From Streptomyces caniscabiei (GTDB lineage: Bacteria > Actinomycetota > Actinomycetes > Streptomycetales > Streptomycetaceae), in the NCBI RefSeq assembly GCF_014930365.1, contig NZ_JABXWI010000027.1, positions 38,218 through 102,217 of the forward strand: 64,000 nt of DNA, given 5' to 3'. The position numbers and the translations under genes were made by a program. Positions 7,250-15,210 of this stretch are shown in pieces. The notes below the pieces were generated by a model. The model saw nothing but the letters and a program-made list of their open reading frames with translations, did no database searches and had not been told where the DNA came from. Each line of letters begins with the position of its first letter. Positions within the stretch are counted from its first letter, which is position 1.

Positions 7250-7866
7250 GCCCGACCCGACGTCCCGCACTGAGGAACCCGTTCACCGGCGAGGGCGCGG
7301 CCTGGCGGATCGCCGGCGCCGCCATGCTGGTCGTCACCGTCGCGGGCCAGCATCCCTTCGAACAGTTCTCCCGGTTCCGGGCGAAGGACGTGCTGTCCCT
7401 GGTGCCGAACTGGCGGTTCTTCGCCCCCAACCCCTGTATGCACGACAGCCACTTCCTGTACCGCACGGTGGACGCGGCGGGCAACGCCTCGCCCTGGCAC
7501 GACGGGTTCACGACCGAGACCCGCAAGCCCCAGCACATCGTGTGGTTCCCGAGCCGGCGCGCGGACAAGGGCGTCTCCGACGCGTGCGCCGACATCCTCC
7601 CGACCCTGGAGTTCGGTGGCTTCGAGGCCGCGGCCCGGGTGCCCGGCTACCGGATGGTCACCGAGCACCTGCGGCTGCTCATCAGGTCCGAGGGCCTCGC
7701 GTCCGACGAGGTACGGGGTTTCCAGTTCGCCCTGGCCCGGGCCACCGGCTTCGACACGCGCCACCGTCCGGAGCTGATGTTCGTCTCCCCGTTCGTTCCC
7801 CTCGGCCCCGAGGCCCCGGGCACCCCGCTGACGCCGGCCCCGGCCAAGACTCCCGCAAAGGTGTGA
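7246..7866 (+). CDS. SdpA-like protein
   Basis: 206 residues from GTG 7246, which overlaps the previous stop and follows a strong AAGGAGG site. One hydrophobic segment lies at about 20-35. The motif VPNWRFFAPNP (about 54-63) resembles the W-x-F-F-x-x-x-P core of SdpA-family proteins, which work with HTTM partners to mature SDP-type toxins. The remainder is a compact soluble domain with a Pro/Ala tail. Translational coupling to the HTTM gene supports a complex of the two. The SdpA assignment rests on the short motif, size, topology and neighbour; no database comparison was possible. Confidence 0.65.
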   Translation: MSPTRRPALRNPFTGEGAAWRIAGAAMLVVTVAGQHPFEQFSRFRAKDVLSLVPNWRFFAPNPCMHDSHFLYRTVDAAGNASPWHDGFTTETRKPQHIVWFPSRRADKGVSDACADILPTLEFGGFEAAARVPGYRMVTEHLRLLIRSEGLASDEVRGFQFALARATGFDTRHRPELMFVSPFVPLGPEAPGTPLTPAPAKTPAKV

Positions 7867-7873
7867 CGTGACC

Positions 7874-7990
7874 ATGGACTTCGCCCTCCCCTTCATCCTG
7901 CTCGCGATCCTGATCTTCGCGGTCGGCCTGCTCAAGGCGGGCCTGCGGCTCAGGTCCCAGGCGAAAGAGGAAGGGAGGGAACACGAGTGA
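7874..7990 (+). CDS. Small single-helix membrane protein, 38 residues
   Basis: MDFALPFILLAILIFAVGLL forms one strong transmembrane helix, followed by a basic then charged tail (KAGLRLRSQAKEEGREHE). An in-frame GTG at 7868 would add two residues; ATG 7874 with AAAGGTG upstream is preferred. It lies 7 bp after the SdpA-like gene and just before the ABC exporter, inside the operon. No family recognised. Candidates are an immunity peptide, a subunit of the HTTM complex, or an exporter accessory; the sequence does not decide. Confidence 0.65.
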   Translation: MDFALPFILLAILIFAVGLLKAGLRLRSQAKEEGREHE

Positions 7991-8029
7991 GCCGGACACG
8001 GACGGCCGCCGCGGGGCCGAGGGCCCGGG

Positions 8030-9922
8030 ATGAGTGACCTGCTCGCCGGCCGGGGGCGGCACACCCGCCCGCAGGACCCCCCGGTCAACCTGGAGAAGGA
8101 GGGCGAGCACGGTGGGGGGCGGCGGGCCGGGCACCGTGCGGTCCCCCAGCTCGATCTGCATCTGCTGTGGGGCGAGGGCGCCAGACCCTGGCGGGCCATG
8201 GGCCGGCACCGCCGGCTGGTCCTTCTCGGCATCTTCCTCGGCCTGGTGGGGGCAGGGACCTCCCTGGCCCAGCCCGCGGTCATCGGCCAACTGGTCGGCG
8301 CCGTCGGCGAGGGGCGCTCGGTGACCGGCCCGATCCTGGTGGGCGCGGCACTGTTCATCGCCGACGCGGGCCTCGGCGCACTGCACTCGTACGTCATCGG
8401 GCTGGCCGGGGAGAACATCGTCTACGACATCCGCCGGACCCTGGCCTCGCGGCTGCTGCGCTCCCGGTTCAAGGCGTACAGCGGACTCCAGCAGGGCGAT
8501 GTGTTCTCCCGGATGGTCAGCGACACCATGCTCGCCCGCTCCACCATGACCCACGCGATCGACAGCATCCTCAACAACAGCTTCCTGGTCATCGGCGGGA
8601 TCGTCCTGATGGCCTGGATCGACACCGTGCTGCTCGCCGCGACCCTGGCCTGCCTCGGGGTGACGAGCGCCGTGTCCCTCTGGCTGGCGCGCGGGGTGCG
8701 CCGGGTGTCGGTGCTCAACCAGGCCGACCTCGGCACCTTCGGCTCCGCCCTGCTGCGGGTGCTGGGGGCGATGCCGACGGTGAAGGCCTCCCGCGCGGAG
8801 GCCCGGGAGGCCGAGGGGATCGCGGCCATCGCCCGGCGCGCGCGGAAGTCGGGGATCAGGGTGACGGTGATGTCGTCGCTGCTCGACCCGACCATGAGCA
8901 TCGGCACCCAGCTCGCCCTGACGGTCGTCATCGGTCTGGGCGCGGCCCGCACGGCGACCGGGGCGATGCCCACCGCCGATCTGACGGCGTTCATCCTCTA
9001 TCTGTTCTACCTGGTGGCGCCGTTGCTGACGCTGTTCGAGTCGATCGCCCAGTTCCAGATCGGCAGGGCGTCGGTGGACCGGCTCGCGGAGCTGGGCAAG
9101 ATCGAGGTCGAGACGGACGGGGCCGGCGAACGGCCGGCCGCCGACCGGCCGCGGGTCCGCCCGCTCAGGCGCGACTACGAGCCCGGACTCCGCTTCGACA
9201 GCGTCCGGTTCTCCTATCCGGGCAGCGACAAGACGGTCCTCGACGGGGTCTCCTTCACCGTCCCGGCCGGCGGGCTGACCGCCGTCGTCGGCCCCTCGGG
9301 CGGCGGCAAGTCCACCCTCTTCCAGCTGATCGAGCGGCTCTTCGACCCGGTGTCCGGGGCGATCCTCATCGACGGCACCGACATCACCGACATGCCGCTC
9401 AACCAGCTGCGGTCCATCGTGGGCTACGTCGACCAGGACCACACGCTGCTGCGCGGCACCGTCCGCGAGAACCTCACGTACAGCGCGCCGGACGCGGACG
9501 ACAAGGACATCGCCGAGGCCCTGCGCATGGCCAACCTGACCGAGGTGATCGCCGCGCTCCCCAAGGGCCTCGACACGGAACTCGGCGACCGGGGGGCGGG
9601 TCTGTCGGGTGGTCAGCGGCAACGCCTCGCCATCGCAAGGACGTTGCTCCAGGCACCCCGCTTCCTGCTGCTGGACGAGGCCACCGCGAACCTCGACACC
9701 GAGTCGGAGAACGCGCTGCGCGACAGCATCGCCATGATCTCCGGCTTCTGCGCCGTCATCGCCATCGCCCACCGGCTGTCGACCGTCACCGAGGCCCAGC
9801 AGATCGTCGTGCTGGACCGGGGCCGGGTGCACGCCGTCGGCACCCACGACGAACTCCACCGCCACAGCGACCTCTACCGCCGGCTCGCCCGGCTCCAGGC
9901 GCTCAGCGACGTGGCGTCCTGA
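8030..9922 (+). CDS. ABC exporter, fused membrane and ATPase domains
   Basis: 630 residues, a full half-transporter that should work as a homodimer. Residues about 60-340 hold six membrane helices of ABC type I exporters. The ATPase has Walker A GPSGGGKST (near 421), signature LSGGQRQR (near 524), Walker B FLLLDEA (near 545) and H-loop IAHRLS (near 579). The N-terminus lacks a C39 peptidase, so it does not itself cleave a double-glycine leader. Start ATG 8030 is the first possible start after an in-frame stop; its ribosome site is weak, suggesting coupling. It probably exports the peptide, or a lipid or small molecule, from this cluster. Confidence 0.93.
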   Translation: MSDLLAGRGRHTRPQDPPVNLEKEGEHGGGRRAGHRAVPQLDLHLLWGEGARPWRAMGRHRRLVLLGIFLGLVGAGTSLAQPAVIGQLVGAVGEGRSVTGPILVGAALFIADAGLGALHSYVIGLAGENIVYDIRRTLASRLLRSRFKAYSGLQQGDVFSRMVSDTMLARSTMTHAIDSILNNSFLVIGGIVLMAWIDTVLLAATLACLGVTSAVSLWLARGVRRVSVLNQADLGTFGSALLRVLGAMPTVKASRAEAREAEGIAAIARRARKSGIRVTVMSSLLDPTMSIGTQLALTVVIGLGAARTATGAMPTADLTAFILYLFYLVAPLLTLFESIAQFQIGRASVDRLAELGKIEVETDGAGERPAADRPRVRPLRRDYEPGLRFDSVRFSYPGSDKTVLDGVSFTVPAGGLTAVVGPSGGGKSTLFQLIERLFDPVSGAILIDGTDITDMPLNQLRSIVGYVDQDHTLLRGTVRENLTYSAPDADDKDIAEALRMANLTEVIAALPKGLDTELGDRGAGLSGGQRQRLAIARTLLQAPRFLLLDEATANLDTESENALRDSIAMISGFCAVIAIAHRLSTVTEAQQIVVLDRGRVHAVGTHDELHRHSDLYRRLARLQALSDVAS

Positions 9923-9947
9923 CCCGACCTCCCTGGAGGAGACCCTG

Positions 9948-10139
9948 ATGAACGACTTCCTGCTGATCCCGTTCGTGGTGGCCCTCGGCATCGTCGGCTT
10001 CCTGATCACCACCCGGGCCGTCAGCATCCCCGCGGTCCTCGGCGTCGCCCTCGTGGTGCTGCTCGGCGCCTGCTCCCAGGCCAGACGGAACGCCCATCCG
10101 AGGACCACCCCACCCAAGAAGCGGAGGCAGCACCCATGA
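9948..10139 (+). CDS. Small two-helix membrane protein, 63 residues
   Basis: Two hydrophobic segments (about 4-21 and 26-42) are followed by a basic Pro/Arg tail ending PPKKRRQHP. A good ribosome site (TGGAGGAG) precedes ATG 9948, and the stop overlaps the methyltransferase start by 4 bp (ATGA). No family recognised. Small membrane proteins beside exporters in bacteriocin operons are often immunity proteins, and this is the second such candidate here; the role is inferred from context only. Confidence 0.7.
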   Translation: MNDFLLIPFVVALGIVGFLITTRAVSIPAVLGVALVVLLGACSQARRNAHPRTTPPKKRRQHP

Positions 10140-10963
10140 GCACACCGACCACGTCCCCCACATCCACCGCGCCCAGCACGAGCGGTACGCCCACCACGAG
10201 CGGCATCGTCGACGACATCGGCTACGGCCGGCAGTTCGACGGCTGGTACCACCGCCTCTTCCCCGACGACGCGTCCGTCGTCACCGAGGTGGACCTCCTG
10301 GCCTCGCTGCACCCCGACCCGGCCTCCGGGACGGTCGAGTTCGGCGTCGGCAACGGGCGCATCGCCCTCCCGCTCTCCCGCCGGATCGGCAGGATCACCG
10401 GTGTGGACTCCTCACCGGAGATGCTCGACCTGCTGCGCCGGGACCTCGCCGAGGACACCCCCGTGGAGCCCGTGCACGCCGACATCCGCACCTACACCGC
10501 CGACGGCACCGTGGGGCTGGTGTACGCGATCTGCGCCACCCTCTCCATGCTGCTGACCCCCGAGGAACAGCAGCAGGCCGTGCGGCGCGCCGCCGACCTG
10601 CTCGCCCCCGGCGGCCGGCTGGTCGTGGAGACCCACAACAAGCCGGCCGTGCTCGCCCTGCACGAAGGCCGGTCCCGGGCCACGTACTTCACGCCGTACC
10701 CCGAGCCCGGCACCGGCCTGCAGAGCCACTCCCTGCTCTTCCCCGAGGGGTCGCTCTGGCATCTCTCCCATGTCTGGTACGAGTCCGACGGCACCACCCG
10801 GGTCGGCACCGAGGTCTCCCGGCTGACCGCCCCGGAGGAGTTCGACGCCTACGCCCGTGCCGCCGGCCTCGAACCGGAGCGCCGCTGGGGCGACTGGCCG
10901 GCCGACGCGGCCCCGTACGGTCCGGACTCGCCCCTGGCCATCTGCTCCTACGTCAAGCCCTGA
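10136..10963 (+). CDS. Class I SAM-dependent methyltransferase
   Basis: 275 residues. The first 23 are almost all Ser/Thr/Pro/Gly. Then comes a Rossmann methyltransferase: motif I VEFGVGNGRIALPLSRR, acidic loop ITGVDSSPEML, motif VGLVYAICATLSMLLTPEEQ and the LLAPGGRLVVETHN strand. Lineage resembles Methyltransf_25-type small-molecule or O/N-methyltransferases. Translational coupling to the small membrane protein makes it the last gene of the peptide operon. It could methylate the peptide terminus or side chains, or a cofactor; the substrate cannot be told. No clear terminator follows before the convergent HxlR gene. Confidence 0.88.
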   Translation: MSTPTTSPTSTAPSTSGTPTTSGIVDDIGYGRQFDGWYHRLFPDDASVVTEVDLLASLHPDPASGTVEFGVGNGRIALPLSRRIGRITGVDSSPEMLDLLRRDLAEDTPVEPVHADIRTYTADGTVGLVYAICATLSMLLTPEEQQQAVRRAADLLAPGGRLVVETHNKPAVLALHEGRSRATYFTPYPEPGTGLQSHSLLFPEGSLWHLSHVWYESDGTTRVGTEVSRLTAPEEFDAYARAAGLEPERRWGDWPADAAPYGPDSPLAICSYVKP

Positions 10964-11042
10964 TCCATGAGACCTGCCTCAGCGGCGGGTGACGACCGTC
11001 CCCCGGGTCGGGAACGTGACCTCGCACCGCGGGATGAAGCCG

Positions 11043-11519
11043 TCAGGCGCGGCCCGTGGCGGGCCGCGCCGAGGGCCCCGGGTGGATGCGGGCGTCCCGC
11101 GGAGTCAGCGGTCCGTGCCCCTCCTCGCAGACGACCACCGTCCGCACGGCGTCACCGCAGTCCGCGTGCCGCACCTCCAGAGGCGGCCCCTCGGGGTCGG
11201 CCGTGTAGCGGTCGCCCCACTCCTTGAGGGCGATCATCGCGGGCCACAGGTCCCAGCCCTTGCGTGTGAGCCGGTACTCGCGCCGGGTGCGGCTGCCGGG
11301 CTCGCGGTAGGCGACGGTCTCCAGGACCCCGGCCGCGACCAGCTTGCGCAGCCGGTCCGCCAGGACGGCCTCGGACAGCCCGACGTGCCGCCGGAAGTCG
11401 TCGAATCGCCGGACGCCGTTCATGGCGTCCCGCACGAGCAGCAACGACCACTTCTCGCCGACCAGCTCCAGCGTCCGGTGGACCGTGCAGTTCTCCGCGC
11501 TCGTCTCCAGCCACCTCAT
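11043..11519 (-). CDS. HxlR-family transcriptional regulator
   Basis: 158 residues. Winged HTH of the HxlR/YodB group: CTVHRTLELVGEKWSLLLVRD (Cys11 at the family's usual redox position), FRRHVGLSEAVLADRLRKLV as recognition region, and wing REPGSRTRREYRLTRKG. Many members sense electrophiles or quinones through this Cys. It is divergent from a thioesterase gene 89 bp away and probably represses it and itself. The start is preceded by TAGGATGAGCCC directly abutting ATG, so the mRNA is likely leaderless. Confidence 0.9.
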   Translation of the reverse strand: MRWLETSAENCTVHRTLELVGEKWSLLLVRDAMNGVRRFDDFRRHVGLSEAVLADRLRKLVAAGVLETVAYREPGSRTRREYRLTRKGWDLWPAMIALKEWGDRYTADPEGPPLEVRHADCGDAVRTVVVCEEGHGPLTPRDARIHPGPSARPATGRA

Positions 11520-11545
11520 GGGCTCATCCTAGGCTGACTTCGCGA

Positions 11546-11588
11546 TTGACAGCCAGAGGGGCGCGCAGCTAGCTTCACTGAGAGAAGC
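11546..11588 (+). promoter_or_regulatory. Thioesterase promoter with candidate HxlR operator
   Basis: -35 TTGACA (11546-11551), 18-bp spacer, -10 TAGCTT (11570-11575). An inverted repeat GCTTC-7-GAAGC (11572-11576 and 11584-11588) covers the -10 and start point, a good place for a repressor such as the divergent HxlR protein. Confidence 0.55.
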
Positions 11589-11608
11589 CAGCCAGCCCGG
11601 GAGTGGAA

Positions 11609-12103
11609 ATGCTCAGGTCACGTACGTTCGCGTGGGAGGACCCCACCCGTTCCGCCCGAGCCGTCGGCGAGCACAGCGGGCTCGAGTTCCTCCGGGAGAT
11701 GCTGGCCGGGCGGCTGCCCTCCCCGCCGGTGGCCGCCACCCTCGGCTTCACCCTGGAGGAGGTCGAGCACGGCCGGGCCGTCTTCGTCCTGGAGCCGGGC
11801 GAGGAGCACTACAACCCGATCGGCAGCGTCCACGGCGGCGTGTACGCCACGCTCCTGGACTCGGCGGCCGGCTGCGCGGTGCAGTCCGTGCTGCCGCAGG
11901 GCATGGGGTACACCTCGCTCGACCTGAACCTGAAGTTCCTGCGCCCGATCACCGTCGACACGGGCAAGGTCCGCGCCATCGGCACCGTCCTCAACAACGG
12001 CCGCCGGACCGCCCTCGCCCAGGCGGAGCTGCGGGACTCCGAGGACCGGCTGCTGGCCCACGCCACCAGCAGCTGCATGATCTTCCCCGTCCCGGCCGGC
12101 TGA
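11609..12103 (+). CDS. PaaI-family hotdog thioesterase
   Basis: 164 residues. Core hotdog motif HYNPIGSVHGGVYATLLDSAAG has the conserved N-P-x-G-x-x-H-G-G and the catalytic Asp on the long helix, followed by TSLDLNLKFLRPI, which packs the dimer. The family cleaves (hydroxy)phenylacetyl-CoA, benzoyl-CoA or similar thioesters. ATG 11609 is preferred over GTG 11603 because CCGGGAG sits 6 nt before the ATG but touches the GTG. Probably regulated by the divergent HxlR gene. A hairpin terminator follows. Confidence 0.88.
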   Translation: MLRSRTFAWEDPTRSARAVGEHSGLEFLREMLAGRLPSPPVAATLGFTLEEVEHGRAVFVLEPGEEHYNPIGSVHGGVYATLLDSAAGCAVQSVLPQGMGYTSLDLNLKFLRPITVDTGKVRAIGTVLNNGRRTALAQAELRDSEDRLLAHATSSCMIFPVPAG

Positions 12104-12111
12104 CCGCCGCG

Positions 12112-12140
12112 CGGGCCCGGAAGGGCCCCTTCCGGGCCCG
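12112..12140 (+). terminator. Intrinsic terminator after the thioesterase
   Basis: 13-bp perfect stem (12112-12124 with 12128-12140) and a 3-nt loop, starting 8 bp after the stop codon. Confidence 0.8.
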
Positions 12141-12167
12141 AATCCCCTGCCGCGTACGCTCGTTCGC

Positions 12168-13139
12168 ATGGTTGCGCACCGGATGATCGAAGCGAACGGA
12201 GTACGACTGCACATCGCCGAGCAGGGCACCGGCCCGCTCGTGGTGCTTCTGCACGGCTTTCCCGAGTCCTGGCACTCCTGGCGCCGCCAGTTCGACCCGC
12301 TCGCCGCGGCGGGCTTCCGTGTCGTCGCCCCCGACCAGCGCGGGTACGGTCGCAGCGACCGCCCCGAGGCCGTCGACGCGTACACGATCCTCCATCTGGT
12401 CGGCGACGTCGTCGCGCTGATCCAGGCCCTCGGCGAGGAGAAGGCGTACGTGGTGGGGCACGACTGGGGCGCGCCGGTGGCCTGGCACACCGCTCTGCTG
12501 CGGCCGGACATGGTGCGCGGGGTGGCCGGACTGAGCGTGCCGCCTCCCTTCCGGGGGAAGCAGCCTCCGCTGGTGGTGGCCGAGGAGCGGTTCGGCGGCC
12601 GCTTCTACTGGAACTACTTCAACCGCCCGGGCGTCGCCGACGCCGAGTTCGCCGAGGACCCCCGTACCACCCTGCGGAAGATCTTCTACTGGGCCTCCGG
12701 CGAGGCGCCGCTCACCGGTGAGGAGAGGCAGCCCCTGGTCGACCCCGAGCGGGGCTGGCTGGCGACCATGGCGGATCCCGGGCCGCTGCCGGGCTGGTTC
12801 ACCGAGGACGACCTCGACGTCCTCGTCGAGGGTTTCTCCCGGGGGTTCACCGGGGCCCTCAACTGGTACCGCAACCTCGACCGCAACTGGGAGCTGATGG
12901 CGCCCTGGCACCACGCCGTCGTCACCCCGCCCGCCCTGTACGTCTACGGCGACCGTGACCTGGTGCCCGCGTTCCCCGGTACGCCCGAACTCATCGCGGC
13001 CCTGCCGGACCTGATGCCCGACCTGCGGCGCGAGCCCGTCATGCTGCCCGGCTGCGGCCACTGGACGCAGCAGGAACGCCCGGACGAGGTGAACGCGGCG
13101 CTCGTCGACTTTCTGACGGACTGTTCCCGCGCCGCCTGA
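12168..13139 (+). CDS. Soluble epoxide hydrolase (alpha/beta hydrolase)
   Basis: 323 residues. Oxyanion motif LHGFPESWHSWR (H-G-x-P), then VAPDQRGYGRSDRP, nucleophile Asp99 in VVGHDWGAPVAW, and catalytic His298 in GCGHWTQQE. An Asp nucleophile followed by Trp in H-D-W-G is typical of epoxide hydrolases (and some haloalkane dehalogenases); the long cap with Tyr residues favours epoxide hydrolase. It opens epoxides to vicinal diols in the cytosol. TACGCT a few bases before ATG 12168 suggests a leaderless transcript. It seems to be a single-gene unit. Confidence 0.88.
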   Translation: MVAHRMIEANGVRLHIAEQGTGPLVVLLHGFPESWHSWRRQFDPLAAAGFRVVAPDQRGYGRSDRPEAVDAYTILHLVGDVVALIQALGEEKAYVVGHDWGAPVAWHTALLRPDMVRGVAGLSVPPPFRGKQPPLVVAEERFGGRFYWNYFNRPGVADAEFAEDPRTTLRKIFYWASGEAPLTGEERQPLVDPERGWLATMADPGPLPGWFTEDDLDVLVEGFSRGFTGALNWYRNLDRNWELMAPWHHAVVTPPALYVYGDRDLVPAFPGTPELIAALPDLMPDLRREPVMLPGCGHWTQQERPDEVNAALVDFLTDCSRAA

Positions 13140-13347
13140 CGCTCAGCGGCCGTTCCCGGCCGCGGCGGGGGACGCGGGCGAGGACGGCCGGGCGGCGGGG
13201 AGGGCCGATCCAGGGGCGTCACCGGCACCGAGGCCGGTGCCCGGCCCGGGGAGAGCCTCCCGGATCCGCCGGGTGGTGCGAGGGGGCCGGTGCGGGAAAG
13301 ATCGCTCCGTCGGTCATCGAGCGAGTTCCTCGACCCCGGGCGGCCTC

Positions 13348-13923
13348 ATGAGTCAGCACGCGCGGACGGAGCCGGACAGCCCTCGGATGCGGCTGCGTCC
13401 CCTGGACGAGACCGGGGCGCGGCAGATCGAGCACTGGTTCGACCACCCGGAGGTGCAAAGGCGCCTGGGCGGCCGGTCCTGGATCCACCGTCAGCTGCGG
13501 CTGCTCGGTGAGCAGTCCCCCGCCGCCTTCCGCGGCGCGACGGTGCTGCGCGCCCACGGGTGGCTCGGGCTGGATCCTGCCGGGACGCCGGTCGCGTTCG
13601 TCTGCGGTGATGTCTACGACCGCTGGGTCCGCCACCACGGCGAAGGCCCCGAGGGCCCCCTCCTGTCCGACGCCGTCCCCGGTCCCGCCCTGGGCCTCGC
13701 CCACCTGGTCGACCCCGCACGGTGGCGGCTCGGACACGGCCGCTCCGTCCTGCGGGCCGTCCTCGCCCACCCCGACGTCGGCGACGTCAGGACCTTCTTC
13801 CTCGGCATCGACGCCGACAACCACGCCAGTCGCCGCTGCGCCGCGTCCGCCGGCTTCACCCTCCCCGATCCCGCACCGGACCACGAGGGGATGCTCTACT
13901 ACCGCCGCGTCAGGCCGAGTTGA
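13348..13923 (+). CDS. GNAT-family N-acetyltransferase
   Basis: 191 residues from ATG 13348. MRLRPLDETGARQIEHWFDHPEV is the usual beta1-alpha1 entry; GLAHLVDPARWRLGHGRSVL is the acetyl-CoA pyrophosphate loop (R/W-x-x-G-x-G), and NHASRRCAASAGF (N-x-x-S-x-x-x-x-x-x-x-G-F) is the RimJ/RimL-type C-terminal motif. The acceptor is unknown. The upstream frame stays open to 13237, but the residues there are low in similarity to the fold. Confidence 0.8.
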   Translation: MSQHARTEPDSPRMRLRPLDETGARQIEHWFDHPEVQRRLGGRSWIHRQLRLLGEQSPAAFRGATVLRAHGWLGLDPAGTPVAFVCGDVYDRWVRHHGEGPEGPLLSDAVPGPALGLAHLVDPARWRLGHGRSVLRAVLAHPDVGDVRTFFLGIDADNHASRRCAASAGFTLPDPAPDHEGMLYYRRVRPS

Positions 13924-13986
13924 CCGCCGGAACCGGCCCGGCTGTCGACGCCCGCTGGACAACCGGGAGGGTGGGTCGCGGGTGCG

Positions 13987-15210
13987 TCAGATCACCGCCA
14001 TGGCGTAGCAGGCGAAGGCCCCCGCCAGTAGGGCCACCACCGCCCGGCGCGAGCCGCGGATCCCGGTCCAGGGCGCTTCGAAGCGGTGGGTGAGGCGGCC
14101 GAGGGCCAGCAGGGTGAGGGCGATGAGCGGGAGCCAGGCGAGCCGGGCGAGAATCCAGACGGCGGTGTCCGGGGCGGTGGTGAGGCCGGGCACCGGGGCG
14201 CCGAGGAGCGAGGTGGGGACCGCCAGGGTGAGCAGGGCCGTCTGGTGCCAGCAGAAGACGGTCATCGCGGAGAGGTTGACGGCCACCACCGCCGCCCACA
14301 GGGCGCGCCGGCGCCGCAGCAGGCCGTCGAGCCGGTCCCGCAGCAGGATCGCCGCGCCGCACTGCACACAGGCCAGCGCGAGGACGAGCAGGGACGGCGG
14401 ATGGGAGTTGGTGCGGGCCGCGCCCGGTACGCCGACCATGCTCGCCGGGTAGTGGAGGACGAGGAGCAGCACGGCGAACAGCGCGCCGCCGCCGAGCAGC
14501 ATCAGCCGGGCACCGCGCCGCCCGAGTCTCCCCTCGCCCCAGCAGACGCCCAGTTGGTACGCGAACAGCCAGCCCGGCCCGAGGTTGAGCAGGCCCAGCC
14601 AGGACGGCATGGCGTCCGCCCAGGGGCCGTACCGCAGCAGGTCCACGACGGCGACCGAGGCGAGCAGCGGTACGGCGGACCGTCCTCCCCAGGTCCGCGC
14701 GGCGCGTACGCACCACGGCGTGAGGGCAGTCACCAGCACGTAGATGCCGACGAACCACAGCGGCTGGACGACCAGCACCGCCCCGGTGCGCAGTGTCGTG
14801 GCCGGCACCCCGGCGGCGTACAGCACCGGCAGGAGCACGGCCCACACCGCGGCGACGCCTAGGACGGGGCGGCCGAGGCGGGCCAGCCGCCCGCGCAGCC
14901 AGGCTCCCGTCGACACTCCGCGTCCGGCGGAGCGGCGCAGGGAGAGGGTGGCGGCGCAGCCGCCGACCAGGAAGAAGATGCCGAGCATCTGCAGCACCCA
15001 GCTCACCGGGGCGAGGAAGCCGAAGGCGGCGAGCGGGCTGGTGTTGTGCAGGGCGCCGTCGGGGCCGAGGGCGAGACCGCCGAGCATCCAGTGGCCCACG
15101 GGGACCGCGAGGAGGGCGAGGGCGCGCAGGCCGTCGAGGGCGCGGTCGCGGTGGACGGGTGTGCGCGCCTCGATACGGGCGGCGGCCACGGAGAGGTCAG
15201 AGAAGGCCAT
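13987..15210 (-). CDS. Membrane acyltransferase, acyltransferase-3 family
   Basis: 407 residues with about ten hydrophobic helices. The N-terminal RDRALDGLRALALLAVPVGHW matches the acyltransferase-3 entry (R-x-x-x-L-D-G-L-R with a catalytic His further on), and WHQTALL is the later conserved His region. These proteins transfer acyl groups to sugars, antibiotics or envelope polymers. Its start overlaps the end of the DUF1023 hydrolase by 14 bp, so the two are co-translated and perhaps functionally linked. Confidence 0.85.
   Translation of the reverse strand: MAFSDLSVAAARIEARTPVHRDRALDGLRALALLAVPVGHWMLGGLALGPDGALHNTSPLAAFGFLAPVSWVLQMLGIFFLVGGCAATLSLRRSAGRGVSTGAWLRGRLARLGRPVLGVAAVWAVLLPVLYAAGVPATTLRTGAVLVVQPLWFVGIYVLVTALTPWCVRAARTWGGRSAVPLLASVAVVDLLRYGPWADAMPSWLGLLNLGPGWLFAYQLGVCWGEGRLGRRGARLMLLGGGALFAVLLLVLHYPASMVGVPGAARTNSHPPSLLVLALACVQCGAAILLRDRLDGLLRRRRALWAAVVAVNLSAMTVFCWHQTALLTLAVPTSLLGAPVPGLTTAPDTAVWILARLAWLPLIALTLLALGRLTHRFEAPWTGIRGSRRAVVALLAGAFACYAMAVI

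Noticed and set aside
7987..8037. 16-codon frame starting with GTG overlapping the small membrane protein stop
   Set aside because: It is very short, basic and without features; more likely chance before the exporter start.
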